This document shows, piece by piece, positions 1 to 8,069 of a stretch of 8,797 bases of DNA. The notes beneath the pieces are model-generated. The model saw only the letters and a program-made list of their open reading frames with translations. It did no database searches and was not told the DNA's origin. This stretch comes from Chloroflexota bacterium (GTDB taxonomy: Bacteria; Chloroflexota; Anaerolineae; Aggregatilineales; UBA3940), in NCBI GenBank assembly GCA_010092775.1, contig JAADYZ010000352.1, positions 1-8,797 on the forward strand. The letters are read 5' to 3'. A program made the translations under genes and the position numbers. Position 1 is the first letter of the stretch. The number at the start of each line of letters is the position of its first letter.

Positions 1-13
1 ACTGGTAGATTCA

Positions 14-1522
14 ATGAGCGATTACGCGTTTCCCTTCGATCTTGAGGCTGCGCTGCGGGAGGCCTTTGGAGACTGGCTAATCCCCAGTTCTCTGACCATC
101 CACGATGGCGCGGCCTACTGGCTCGAAGGCCACCCGGACGGCAGCCAGCAGGTGGGCCTGCTTTCAGCAGACCCCGCCCAACTGGACCAGTTTCAAGGTG
201 AGGCCGTCCCCTTCCGGGATGGCTTTCTTGTCAAACATGCTGCCGCCACCGAGGGCAGCGCCCGCGCCCTGCGCAACGCGCTTCCCTGGCTGAAGCCAGT
301 ACCACTGGGGCTGGCAACCTCCTTCGGATTTGGCGATCGGCTGGGTCTAGCCACGCCTGGACACGTGCAGGCCATACAGGCCATTCGAGAGCAGTACCCC
401 GACGCAGACATCTGGCCGGTCTTTGCCCAGCAGTCCACCCGTGAGTTAGGCCGTACCCGGCGTAAGTGGGGCGAGGTGATGACGGCTGCCAGCTTCGGGG
501 CCTTTGAGGCGGGTTGGCAGGCTGGGCTGGGCGCTGATGCCCATCGCCTGCGCTCACCAGAGGACCTGAATGCCGCCCTGAACGCCGGCTTCACGACTTT
601 CACGCTGGATACCAACGATCATGTGGATACTGCCGCCGAGCTAGACGACCTGAAGACGATTGCCTTCAAGCTGATGCGCATCGACTGGGAGACGCTCAAC
701 CGCACGCAAGCCGACATTGAGCGCGAGTACCTCAACAAAGAGATTGATACCGGCTTCATGGTGATTCGCTTCGATCGGGAGTTGATCGTGCGGACGATCG
801 TCAAACTGGGCAATGCCATCACGCACATCGTTCGCATGGTACGGCACCTGCAAGAGAGTGGCCAGCCCTTTGAGATCGCCATTGCCGTCGATGAGTCCGA
901 GCGACCGCTGCGCCACGCCGAACATGTTTTTCTGGCACGGGAGCTGATCCGGCTGAATGTAGACTGGGTGGGCATCGCGCCGCGTTTCGTGGGCACCTTT
1001 GAGAAAGCTATTGAGTATAAAGGTGACCTCCGCCACCTTGAACGCGATTTGCGGGGCCACGCCGCTATTGCCCAGACCTATGGCCCTTACAAGCTGCGCC
1101 TGCAATCCGGCTCAGACAAGTTCGAGCTTTACTCGCTGCTGGCCGACGTCAGTGAGGGGCTGCTGCACGTGGCGACCTCCGGTACCAGCTACCTTGAGGC
1201 GCTGCGCGTGGTGGCCGCCGCCCATCCCGACTTGATGCGCGAAATCGGCGCACTGGTGCGCGGTCGCTATGGCTATGACCGGCGTGCTTATATCGTCTCT
1301 GGCCAGGTCGATCAGATGCCGCCGATGGCCAGCCTAACCGACGACCAGCTACCCACCCTGTTGGATCATCCCAACACGCGACAAATCCTCCATGTGACCT
1401 ATGGTTCGGTGTTGGATGCCTTCGGTGACGACCTGCTAGAGACTCTCCGTCGGCACCACGCTGACTACACAGAGGGCTTGCGATCCCACTTCGTCCGCCA
1501 TCTGTCCGCACTGCTTGACTGA
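14..1522 (+). CDS. uxaE: Tagaturonate epimerase (D-tagaturonate to D-fructuronate), UxaE family
   Basis: The 502-residue product resembles the UxaE family, cytosolic metal-dependent epimerases that convert D-tagaturonate to D-fructuronate in galacturonate catabolism, as described for Thermotoga maritima. The length suits the family. Recognisable conserved blocks are GFGDRLGLATPGH (residues 105-117), a TLDTNDHVD stretch (197-205), AVDESERP followed by RHAEH (291-304), APRFVGTFEKAIEYKGD (322-338), LQSGSDKFELY (363-373) and ATSGTSYLEAL (387-397). The Asp, Glu and His residues in these blocks are candidate metal and substrate ligands; I cannot assign individual roles. There is no signal peptide or membrane segment. 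The ATG at 14 has only a weak GGTAG five bases upstream, and the window begins 13 bases before it, so an upstream operon partner cannot be excluded. It is the first visible gene of a three-gene operon, 31 bases ahead of rbsK. Older annotations of such proteins often say only 'hypothetical protein'. Confidence 0.85.
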   Translation: MSDYAFPFDLEAALREAFGDWLIPSSLTIHDGAAYWLEGHPDGSQQVGLLSADPAQLDQFQGEAVPFRDGFLVKHAAATEGSARALRNALPWLKPVPLGLATSFGFGDRLGLATPGHVQAIQAIREQYPDADIWPVFAQQSTRELGRTRRKWGEVMTAASFGAFEAGWQAGLGADAHRLRSPEDLNAALNAGFTTFTLDTNDHVDTAAELDDLKTIAFKLMRIDWETLNRTQADIEREYLNKEIDTGFMVIRFDRELIVRTIVKLGNAITHIVRMVRHLQESGQPFEIAIAVDESERPLRHAEHVFLARELIRLNVDWVGIAPRFVGTFEKAIEYKGDLRHLERDLRGHAAIAQTYGPYKLRLQSGSDKFELYSLLADVSEGLLHVATSGTSYLEALRVVAAAHPDLMREIGALVRGRYGYDRRAYIVSGQVDQMPPMASLTDDQLPTLLDHPNTRQILHVTYGSVLDAFGDDLLETLRRHHADYTEGLRSHFVRHLSALLD

Positions 1523-1540
1523 CTATCAGCCAGCCCACAT

Positions 1541-1546
1541 AAGGAG
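1541..1546 (+). promoter_or_regulatory. Shine-Dalgarno sequence of rbsK
   Basis: AAGGAG lies 7 bases before the ATG at 1554. This decides the rbsK start: the same frame is open back to a TTG at 1515 that overlaps the uxaE stop, but the extra 13 residues do not belong to the ribokinase fold and have no ribosome site of their own. Confidence 0.8.
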
Positions 1547-1553
1547 CCACGCT

Positions 1554-2507
1554 ATGCCCACGAAGCCTCGCATCACCGTTATTGGCAGTCTCAACATGGA
1601 TATGGTTGTACAAGCCCCCCGCATTCCAGAGCCCGGTGAGACCGTTCTGGGTGACGATTTCAACACCTACTTTGGTGGCAAGGGGTCCAACCAAGCAGTG
1701 GCAGCCGCCCGCATGGGTGGGACTGTCACCATGATCGGGCGCGTTGGCGAAGACGAATTCGGGCCGCGCCTGCTCAAAAATCTGCAAGACAATAGCGTCA
1801 ACACCGACTACATGATCATCGATGCAGAAGCCCCCAGCGGCGTGGCCACCATCACGGTTGACCGCATCGGGCAGAACATTATCGTCGTGGCCTCTGGGGC
1901 CAACTTCCGACTGACCGAAGCCGACATCGACGCCGCGCAGGAGGTCATCAAAGACTACTGGGTGGTCTTGCAGCTTGAGACGCCCATCGAGACGGTGATG
2001 CATGCCGCCAATCTGGCCAAAGACATCGCCGCCGGGGTGATCCTCAACCCGGCGCCATCGCGCCCCTTGCAAGAAAGCCTGCTGGAATCGGTGGCCGTGC
2101 TCGTCCCCAACGAACCAGAGATGGGTCTGCTGACGGGGATGCCCGTAGCCACCATGAGCCAGATGGAAAAAGCAGCTCGTGGGCTGCTGAAGCGCGGGCC
2201 GGGTGCTGTCGTGGTGACCTTGGGGTCGCGAGGTGCCCTGGTGGTCGAGGAGGATCAGCCGGGGGTGCATCTCCAACCCCATGCAGTTAGATCGATAGAC
2301 GCGACCGGCGCAGGTGACGCCTTTGTCGGCGCGCTGGCGGTCGGCCTTGCTGAGGGCTTGAGCCTGGTCGAGGCGGCTAAGCTAGCGAACGGGACGGCGG
2401 CGCTCTCGGTGAAGGTGCCGGGAGCACAACGTGCCATGCCCACCCGCACCGATGTGGAGCGCTTCATCGCCGACCAACAAGCCATTGAACAAGAACAAGC
2501 GGAATGA
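1554..2507 (+). CDS. rbsK: Ribokinase (PfkB-family sugar kinase)
   Basis: The 317-residue cytosolic kinase phosphorylates D-ribose to ribose 5-phosphate with ATP. Both PfkB signatures are present: FGGKGSNQAVAAARMG (residues 40-55) and DATGAGDAFVGAL (249-261). The residues that contact ribose in E. coli RbsK are kept: GSLNMD with N14 and D16, G41-G42-K43, N46, and E142 in LQLE. D255 in GAGD is the catalytic base and falls at the same residue number as in E. coli. LNPAPSR (164-170), PNEPE (185-189) and VTLGSRG (221-227) are further ribokinase-type blocks, and a GAQ near the C terminus fits the monovalent-cation region. These matches argue for ribokinase rather than 2-keto-3-deoxygluconate kinase, which the neighbouring uronate gene might have suggested. 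The start at 1554 is chosen for its AAGGAG. The stop lies 13 bases before gnd, so the two are almost certainly co-transcribed. Confidence 0.88.
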   Translation: MPTKPRITVIGSLNMDMVVQAPRIPEPGETVLGDDFNTYFGGKGSNQAVAAARMGGTVTMIGRVGEDEFGPRLLKNLQDNSVNTDYMIIDAEAPSGVATITVDRIGQNIIVVASGANFRLTEADIDAAQEVIKDYWVVLQLETPIETVMHAANLAKDIAAGVILNPAPSRPLQESLLESVAVLVPNEPEMGLLTGMPVATMSQMEKAARGLLKRGPGAVVVTLGSRGALVVEEDQPGVHLQPHAVRSIDATGAGDAFVGALAVGLAEGLSLVEAAKLANGTAALSVKVPGAQRAMPTRTDVERFIADQQAIEQEQAE

Positions 2508-2512
2508 GAGGA
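2506..2512 (+). promoter_or_regulatory. Shine-Dalgarno sequence of gnd
   Basis: GAGAGGA overlaps the last two bases of the rbsK stop codon and sits 8 bases before the ATG at 2521. It fixes the gnd start. The frame is open upstream to 2431 inside rbsK, but those 30 residues are low-complexity shadow translation, and the family N terminus (the NADP-binding Rossmann strand) begins just after the 2521 start. The arrangement suggests translational coupling of rbsK and gnd. Confidence 0.7.
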
Positions 2513-2520
2513 CAAACTCC

Positions 2521-3957
<1,437 letters not shown>

Positions 3958-4010
3958 ACCTAGCGGGAAATAGTGGATGATTTATTGCCCTATTCTTCGC
4001 TGGTTAGATA

Positions 4011-4032
4011 GGGGCGACCGGCGTGTCGCCCC
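4011..4032. repeat. Short palindromic repeat / hairpin downstream of gnd
   Basis: GGGGCGAC (4011-4018) pairs perfectly with GTCGCCCC (4025-4032) around a 6-base loop. It lies 54 bases past the gnd stop. No run of T follows on the plus strand, so it is not a standard Rho-independent terminator, although it could stall polymerase or protect the 3' end of the operon message. ATAGGG on its left edge could also pair with CCCTAT at 3988-3993, which would exclude the main hairpin. The form resembles dispersed TAGGGGCGAC palindromes I recall from intergenic regions of Chloroflexota genomes (recollection, not checked). A related hairpin is at 7989-8008. Confidence 0.6.
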
Positions 4033-4045
4033 AAGCCTCCTCAAT

Positions 4046-4204
4046 TCACAGAGTATGTGGATCACAGTCGGCATCCGCTGAACACCTCTCAATTTGCATG
4101 AACGTTTGATCTAACTGACTCTCATCGACAAAGACATTGAGTTTGGCATCGATGCGTTCACGTGGCTTCCACTTTGCAATGTCCTCTAGATCAAACGACT
4201 TCAT
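4046..4204 (-). CDS. Doubtful small ORF, unknown function (52 codons)
   Basis: I do not recognise this ORF. From an ATG at 4204 it would encode 52 residues beginning MKSFDLEDIAKW, charged and soluble, with no membrane segment and with two cysteines near the C terminus (in RCSADADC). A TTG in the same frame at 4231 would add nine residues, and a stop at 4238-4240 blocks further extension. No clear Shine-Dalgarno precedes either start. It is the only sizeable ORF in an AT-rich gap, so it is not simply a shadow of a gene on the other strand, and a weak promoter match lies upstream. It may be a genuine small gene, the remnant of a longer decayed gene, or chance. Confidence 0.3.
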   Translation of the reverse strand: MKSFDLEDIAKWKPRERIDAKLNVFVDESQLDQTFMQIERCSADADCDPHTL

Positions 4205-4222
4205 GCGATATAATCTTAGATG

Positions 4223-4251
4223 ATTACACAACGCTATCTAGCGATCTACAA
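4223..4251 (-). promoter_or_regulatory. Possible weak minus-strand promoter for the small ORF
   Basis: On the minus strand TTGTAG (4251-4246) and TGTAAT (4228-4223) are separated by 17 bases, with 5 of 6 matches to the -10 consensus but only 3 of 6 to the -35. A 12-base inverted repeat, CGCTA-TC-TAGCG at 4232-4243, falls inside the spacer, where a repressor could bind. The predicted start of transcription is about a dozen bases before the ATG at 4204. Chance matches of this quality are common in AT-rich DNA. Confidence 0.22.
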
Positions 4252-4377
4252 ACCTAGGTCGCGCCAATATACTCGAGGTGGATGCGTCTTGAACGCTGGA
4301 CGACAACAGAGGAACGCACCAATACCGAGGCGAAAGGATTCTGTGGTGTGTGACTGTGTGATTGGAACGGTCCCGCT

Positions 4378-5382
4378 GTGATTGGGTTGGTGGGGCTTGG
4401 GCTATTCCTCTTTATCGTCGTTCTTAACTATACACACTGGTTTTCTTCTCGGACCAGCGCGTTGAACGCAGGCAGCCAGGTCATCGAAACCGAGATGGGA
4501 CCAATCGAATACGCCCTGGTGGGAGATGAAGGGCCTGTGGTGCTCAGCCTTCATGGGGTACCAGGTGGGTACGATTTCGGCATAGGCGTAGCCAACATGC
4601 TGTCTTTGAACGAGTCTGGCTTTAGGGTTCTGTCTGTTTCTCGGCCAGGCTATCTGCGTACGCCACTGAATGGACTGGTTAGCGCCGAATCCCAGGCTGA
4701 CCTGTACGCTGCCCTGCTTGACGAACTCGCGATTGATTCAGTGGCACTGTTAGCCGTGTCGGGTGGAGGGCCATCGGCCTTAGCACTAGCCCAGTGCCAT
4801 CCAGAGCGCGTATGGGGCATGATCATGGCGATCACCATCACCCGCAAATGGACGCTTGATGACCACGCAAAAAGTGTGGTCGCCTTTAGAAGACTGCCAC
4901 CCATACTGGTCAATCTCTCGCGATGGTACATACAACAGTTCGCTCTGCGCTTAAACCCGCGGCGCGTCGTCATCCAAAACGTTGCTGTGAATACCCGTGT
5001 CGATCCGGATGCGTTGGGGTCTCTGGCTGACGAGATAATGGCAGACCCGGAGCGTATGGCTCACCTGATCCTGTCGATCAGCTTTTCTGCACCGATGAGC
5101 ACCCGCTGGGAGGGCACACTCAACGACCTTGACCACCAAGCTGAGCTTCCCAACGAACCAGACTATCGAGCGATCCGTGCACCCGTCTTCGCCGTTTACG
5201 GGCAGCAGGACGCTCTCGTTCCACTTGAGCACGTGGAATACATGGTTGAGCACTTGCCCCATGTTGAAATTCATATCGATCCAGAAGGTGGTCATATCCC
5301 GTACTTCCATCACCAATGGAGCTTTGTACAATCGAGAAGTGTTGAATTCCTGTGGGAACATGCACCTACTGTGCAGGATTGA
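4378..5382 (+). CDS. Alpha/beta hydrolase with N-terminal membrane anchor
   Basis: The 334-residue protein has an alpha/beta-hydrolase fold of unknown substrate. Residues 2-17 form a hydrophobic segment, likely a signal anchor or uncleaved signal peptide that places the enzyme at or outside the membrane. The oxyanion-hole loop is HGVPGG (59-64). The nucleophile elbow is AVSGG (126-130) with S128, so the first glycine of GxSxG is alanine. D278 in YGQQDALVP and H306 in GGHIPYF complete the triad. The start is GTG at 4378; an in-frame TGA at 4351 excludes an earlier ATG, and GGAACGG lies 7 bases upstream. GC content is lower than in the flanking genes (about 52-55 percent in two 60-base rows counted). 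It stands alone: 420 bases after gnd and converging on the PBP gene with 5 bases between stops. Esterase, lipase, epoxide hydrolase and proline-iminopeptidase-like activities are all possible. Confidence 0.85.
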   Translation: MIGLVGLGLFLFIVVLNYTHWFSSRTSALNAGSQVIETEMGPIEYALVGDEGPVVLSLHGVPGGYDFGIGVANMLSLNESGFRVLSVSRPGYLRTPLNGLVSAESQADLYAALLDELAIDSVALLAVSGGGPSALALAQCHPERVWGMIMAITITRKWTLDDHAKSVVAFRRLPPILVNLSRWYIQQFALRLNPRRVVIQNVAVNTRVDPDALGSLADEIMADPERMAHLILSISFSAPMSTRWEGTLNDLDHQAELPNEPDYRAIRAPVFAVYGQQDALVPLEHVEYMVEHLPHVEIHIDPEGGHIPYFHHQWSFVQSRSVEFLWEHAPTVQD

Positions 5383-5387
5383 AGAGG

Positions 5388-7904
5388 CTACTCCGCCGGG
5401 TTTACCCTGAACGTCACCACCGCAGAACGAACGCGCTCGCCTTCCGCATCGATCGCTGAGGCATAGAGACGGTGGTCACCTTCGACAAGTGGCCACCACA
5501 TCTCAAAGGGTGGGGTATCGACTTGCCCAAGCAGGTTACCATCCAGGTAGAAACGCACATCGCGCAGCCCAGCCGGTCCGACAGCCATCAGTCGGATACG
5601 CTGCGCAGCGAGCGGCTGCTCATCCGTCAGGCGGAAGATCGTTTGTGGATCGGGGTTAATGATCGTCAAATCGCCTGGCTCGACCGGATTGGCCGGGTCA
5701 ATCCCGCTGGCTGCCAATACATCAACATAGAGGGGCAGGCCCTCGCGCCGCGCCCAAGCCTGCGCTTGCGGCGGCAGATTCAATACCGTCTGATCAACCT
5801 GGAACTCGCGCGGCGTGTCGGCGTTTGCCAGCAATCCGCTGCGGCTGTCTAACAATACCGTCTGATAAAAAGTGTCAAGGTCCGTCGGCTCACTGCCCGG
5901 AATCACCCATTCCAACTGAGTATAGGGGCAGGCATCACTGGGCAGCAGGCCCGACAAGCTGCACACCTCGATTTGCACAAGGCCGGCGGGGCGCTCAAAG
6001 TCTAGTTCCGGTTGATCTCGCAACACCGCCCGCATGAATTCATGCCAGATTGGTCCTGCGCCGCTCACCCCACTGATCCCCTCCATTGAGCTGTTATCCG
6101 GATTGCCCACCCAGACCCCCACCACCAGATTAGGCGTGTAGCCCATCGTCCAGTTATCGCGAAAATCGGTGGTCGTCCCGGTCTTGGCGGCAGCGGGCCG
6201 GCCGATTTGCAGGATGCTGTGCGTGGTGAATCCGGGGGCGCGGGCATAGTTATCGCCAAGGATGTCGCTGACCAGCCAGGTCACCCGCTCGTCCAATACC
6301 TGATCGCCTTGCGGGCTGCTGCTACGCCAGATCACTTCGCCATCGGTGCTGCGCACATCCAGAACGAGTATGGGCTGTAGCGCCTGTCCGCCGTTGGCTA
6401 GTGCGCCATAGGCCGCAGTCAGCTCCAGCAAGCGAACCTCACCACCGCCCAAAGCCAGTGAAAGGTCAATGTCATCAGAGTGCTGCGCAGTTGAGATGCC
6501 CAGGTCTTGCAGCAAGCTCAAGAGGGCATCAATGCCGATGTGCTCCAAGGCAATCACCGCCGGGATGTTGTAGCTGGACGCCAGTGCCTCGCGCACCAGT
6601 ACCGGGCCGTGCTCGCGCCGATCATAGTTGACCGGCGTGTAAGCATAGCCTTTTTCCGTGACAAACGATCGACGCACATCCAGCAGCATGGTCGCAGGTG
6701 ACCAAGGGCGCGGACGGGCCGGATCAAAGGCAGCGGCATAGGTGAAGGGCTTCAAGGTCGAGCCGGGTTGGCGGGGCGCTAATGCCATGTTGACCGCCCC
6801 GCTGTGTTGAACGTCGAAGAAGTCCGGGCTGCCCAACATCGTGAGCACCTGGCCGGTATGTGGGTCCATCGCCACAATCGCTGCACCGTGTGCGTTGCTC
6901 GGTGGGCTGCCGAGCTCTGGCCGGTTGAGCAGGGCTAGATGGTGCGCTGCGATGGTCTGAGCTTCATTCTGCCAATCCAAATCGAGTGTGGTACGGATGC
7001 GAAGGCCCCCACCATAGAAGACCTCCGGCGGCAGTGTCGCTTGCATCTGATCATAGACCGCCCCGACAAAGTGCGGCGCCTCGATAGCGTAGCGTTCAGC
7101 GGCGAAGCGTAGTTCATCGCGGGCGGCGCTGTCAGCCTGCTCCTGGCTGATCATGCCATTGTCGGCCATCAAAGCCAGCACGACTGCTTGCCGCGTGTAG
7201 GCTGCCGCTGGGTCGGTCAACGGATCATAGAGCGATGGTGCTTGGGGCAATCCTGCGAGCAGCGCACATTCGGATAAGGCTAATTGAGCCAGCGGCTTGG
7301 CGAAATAGGCACGGGCAGCAGCGTCCATCCCGTAAGCCAGATTGCCATAGTAGGTCTGATTGAGATACAGGGCCAGAATCTCATCTTTGGACATCGCACG
7401 GCTGAGGCGAAAGGCCAAGATGCTCTCGCGCAGTTTGCGGGTTAGCGTGCGTTCGGCTCGCTCTTGTGGATCAAGCAGGTGATTACGCGCCACTTGCTGG
7501 GTGATCGTACTGCCACCCGAGATGACCTCACCACCACGCAGGTTGATCCAGACCGCCCGGAGGATCGCGACCCCGTCTACGCCTGGGTTGCGATAGAAGT
7601 TGGCGTCTTCGGTCGCGATGGTGGCATCTCGGCAGCTCTGTGGGATGTCTTCAAGCGGCACCACGCTGTGTCGCCCGGCTTCCTCGCCAATCACCTCGTA
7701 GAGCAGGCGGCCATGTCGATCTGTGATGCGCATCGAGGGTGTATGCAGGCTGTCTTCCAGGCTATCCAGTTCAGGGAGGTCAGTGAACAGCCAGCTACGC
7801 AGGACAATCGCAGCCATGATTGGCAAGACGAAGATCAGCGCGAGTATCAGCCGCAGCTGCGGAAGAGAGCCAATGCGAGCGAAGCGAAATCGGTGAGACC
7901 GCAT
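5388..7904 (-). CDS. Class A penicillin-binding protein (bifunctional transglycosylase/transpeptidase, PBP1C-like)
   Basis: The protein polymerises lipid II into glycan strands and cross-links the peptides at the outer membrane face. Residues are numbered from the alternative TTG start at 7907; the ATG at 7904 is residue 2 and gives 838 aa. A membrane anchor spans about 18-40. The glycosyltransferase domain follows: catalytic E100 in EDANFYRNPGVD, GGSTITQQ (131-138), RKLRESILAFRLSR (157-170) with the second glutamate E161, and YLNQTYYGN (181-189). The transpeptidase domain has STLK with nucleophile S383, SYN (445-447) and KTGT (575-578). After about 640 come C649 and C660, then an all-beta C-terminal domain (about 750-836) like the PBP1C C-terminal or Ig-like modules. 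The histidine usual in EDxxFYxHxG is N107. No strong Shine-Dalgarno is seen; AGG sits 5 bases before the TTG and 8 before the ATG, and a stop at 7914-7916 closes the frame upstream. The gene lies 165 bases downstream of mreB. pbpC or a ponA/mrcA-type name could be used; I leave the symbol blank. Confidence 0.93.
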   Translation of the reverse strand: MRSHRFRFARIGSLPQLRLILALIFVLPIMAAIVLRSWLFTDLPELDSLEDSLHTPSMRITDRHGRLLYEVIGEEAGRHSVVPLEDIPQSCRDATIATEDANFYRNPGVDGVAILRAVWINLRGGEVISGGSTITQQVARNHLLDPQERAERTLTRKLRESILAFRLSRAMSKDEILALYLNQTYYGNLAYGMDAAARAYFAKPLAQLALSECALLAGLPQAPSLYDPLTDPAAAYTRQAVVLALMADNGMISQEQADSAARDELRFAAERYAIEAPHFVGAVYDQMQATLPPEVFYGGGLRIRTTLDLDWQNEAQTIAAHHLALLNRPELGSPPSNAHGAAIVAMDPHTGQVLTMLGSPDFFDVQHSGAVNMALAPRQPGSTLKPFTYAAAFDPARPRPWSPATMLLDVRRSFVTEKGYAYTPVNYDRREHGPVLVREALASSYNIPAVIALEHIGIDALLSLLQDLGISTAQHSDDIDLSLALGGGEVRLLELTAAYGALANGGQALQPILVLDVRSTDGEVIWRSSSPQGDQVLDERVTWLVSDILGDNYARAPGFTTHSILQIGRPAAAKTGTTTDFRDNWTMGYTPNLVVGVWVGNPDNSSMEGISGVSGAGPIWHEFMRAVLRDQPELDFERPAGLVQIEVCSLSGLLPSDACPYTQLEWVIPGSEPTDLDTFYQTVLLDSRSGLLANADTPREFQVDQTVLNLPPQAQAWARREGLPLYVDVLAASGIDPANPVEPGDLTIINPDPQTIFRLTDEQPLAAQRIRLMAVGPAGLRDVRFYLDGNLLGQVDTPPFEMWWPLVEGDHRLYASAIDAEGERVRSAVVTFRVNPAE

Positions 7905-7988
7905 CAAGAGGGCCTATCGTCTTCTGGACGAGGTAGGCGAGGGCAACGCACCGATCACCCCGACAGTCCGCGCCTGATGCAGGTGTAG

Positions 7989-8008
7989 GGACGAGGCCTG
8001 CCTCGTCC
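7989..8008. repeat. Short palindromic repeat / hairpin between mreB and the PBP gene
   Basis: GGACGAGG (7989-7996) pairs perfectly with CCTCGTCC (8001-8008) around a 4-base loop, preceded by GTA so that the left edge reads GTAGGGACGAGG. On the minus strand it lies about 60 bases past the mreB stop, with no T run after it, so it is not a standard terminator; read-through into the PBP gene is possible. A further copy of GGACGAGG is at 7926-7933, just upstream of the PBP start, and could pair with 8001-8008 instead. The element resembles the one at 4011-4032 in layout (TAGGG edge, short GC-rich stem). The remainder of the 165-base gap holds no gene or clear promoter that I can see. Confidence 0.6.
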
Positions 8009-8069
8009 GCTGCTTGGAGAGATGGCAAATAGGATCTACCAACATGACGCAGGGGCCTGCGCGGGTCGA

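Larger units (their letters stand above)
3958..4377. other. AT-rich intergenic gap between gnd and the hydrolase gene
   Basis: This 420-base stretch is AT-rich compared with the flanking genes: by hand count positions 4081-4260 are about 42 percent GC. It contains a perfect hairpin at 4011-4032, a doubtful minus-strand ORF (4046-4204) and an inverted repeat at 4232-4243. A plus-strand TATAAT at 4209-4214 has no acceptable -35 box, and two tandem copies of TGTGTGA (4347-4353 and 4355-4361) sit just before the hydrolase start. A plus-strand promoter for the hydrolase should lie here, but I cannot point to a convincing one. I see no tRNA, transposase or riboswitch. Confidence 0.6.

Noticed and set aside
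1149..2282. Long 377-residue open frame on the minus strand across the end of uxaE and most of rbsK
   Set aside because: It lies antisense to two well-supported genes, has composition typical of a high-GC shadow frame (rich in His, Gly, Arg) and shows no recognisable domain.
2431..2520. 30-residue N-terminal extension of gnd into rbsK
   Set aside because: The residues are rbsK sequence read in another frame. The Shine-Dalgarno at 2506-2512 and the family N terminus both support the start at 2521.
4209..4214. Perfect TATAAT on the plus strand as the hydrolase promoter
   Set aside because: No -35-like sequence lies 16-19 bases upstream, there is no extended -10, and it is about 165 bases from the start codon; reported only as part of the intergenic description.
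4347..4361. Tandem TGTGTGA copies as a CRP/FNR-type operator
   Set aside because: The copies are direct, 8 bases apart, with no inverted half-site, so they do not form the expected palindrome.
5471..5497. Nine-base-pair stem GGTGGTCAC/GTGGCCACC (one wobble) as terminator of the hydrolase transcript
   Set aside because: It lies inside the PBP coding region, has a 9-base loop and no T run, and such stems arise by chance in GC-rich coding DNA.
7464..7988. 174-residue plus-strand frame antisense to the 5' end of the PBP gene
   Set aside because: It is a shadow of the PBP glycosyltransferase coding region, with no family resemblance and no ribosome-binding site noticed.
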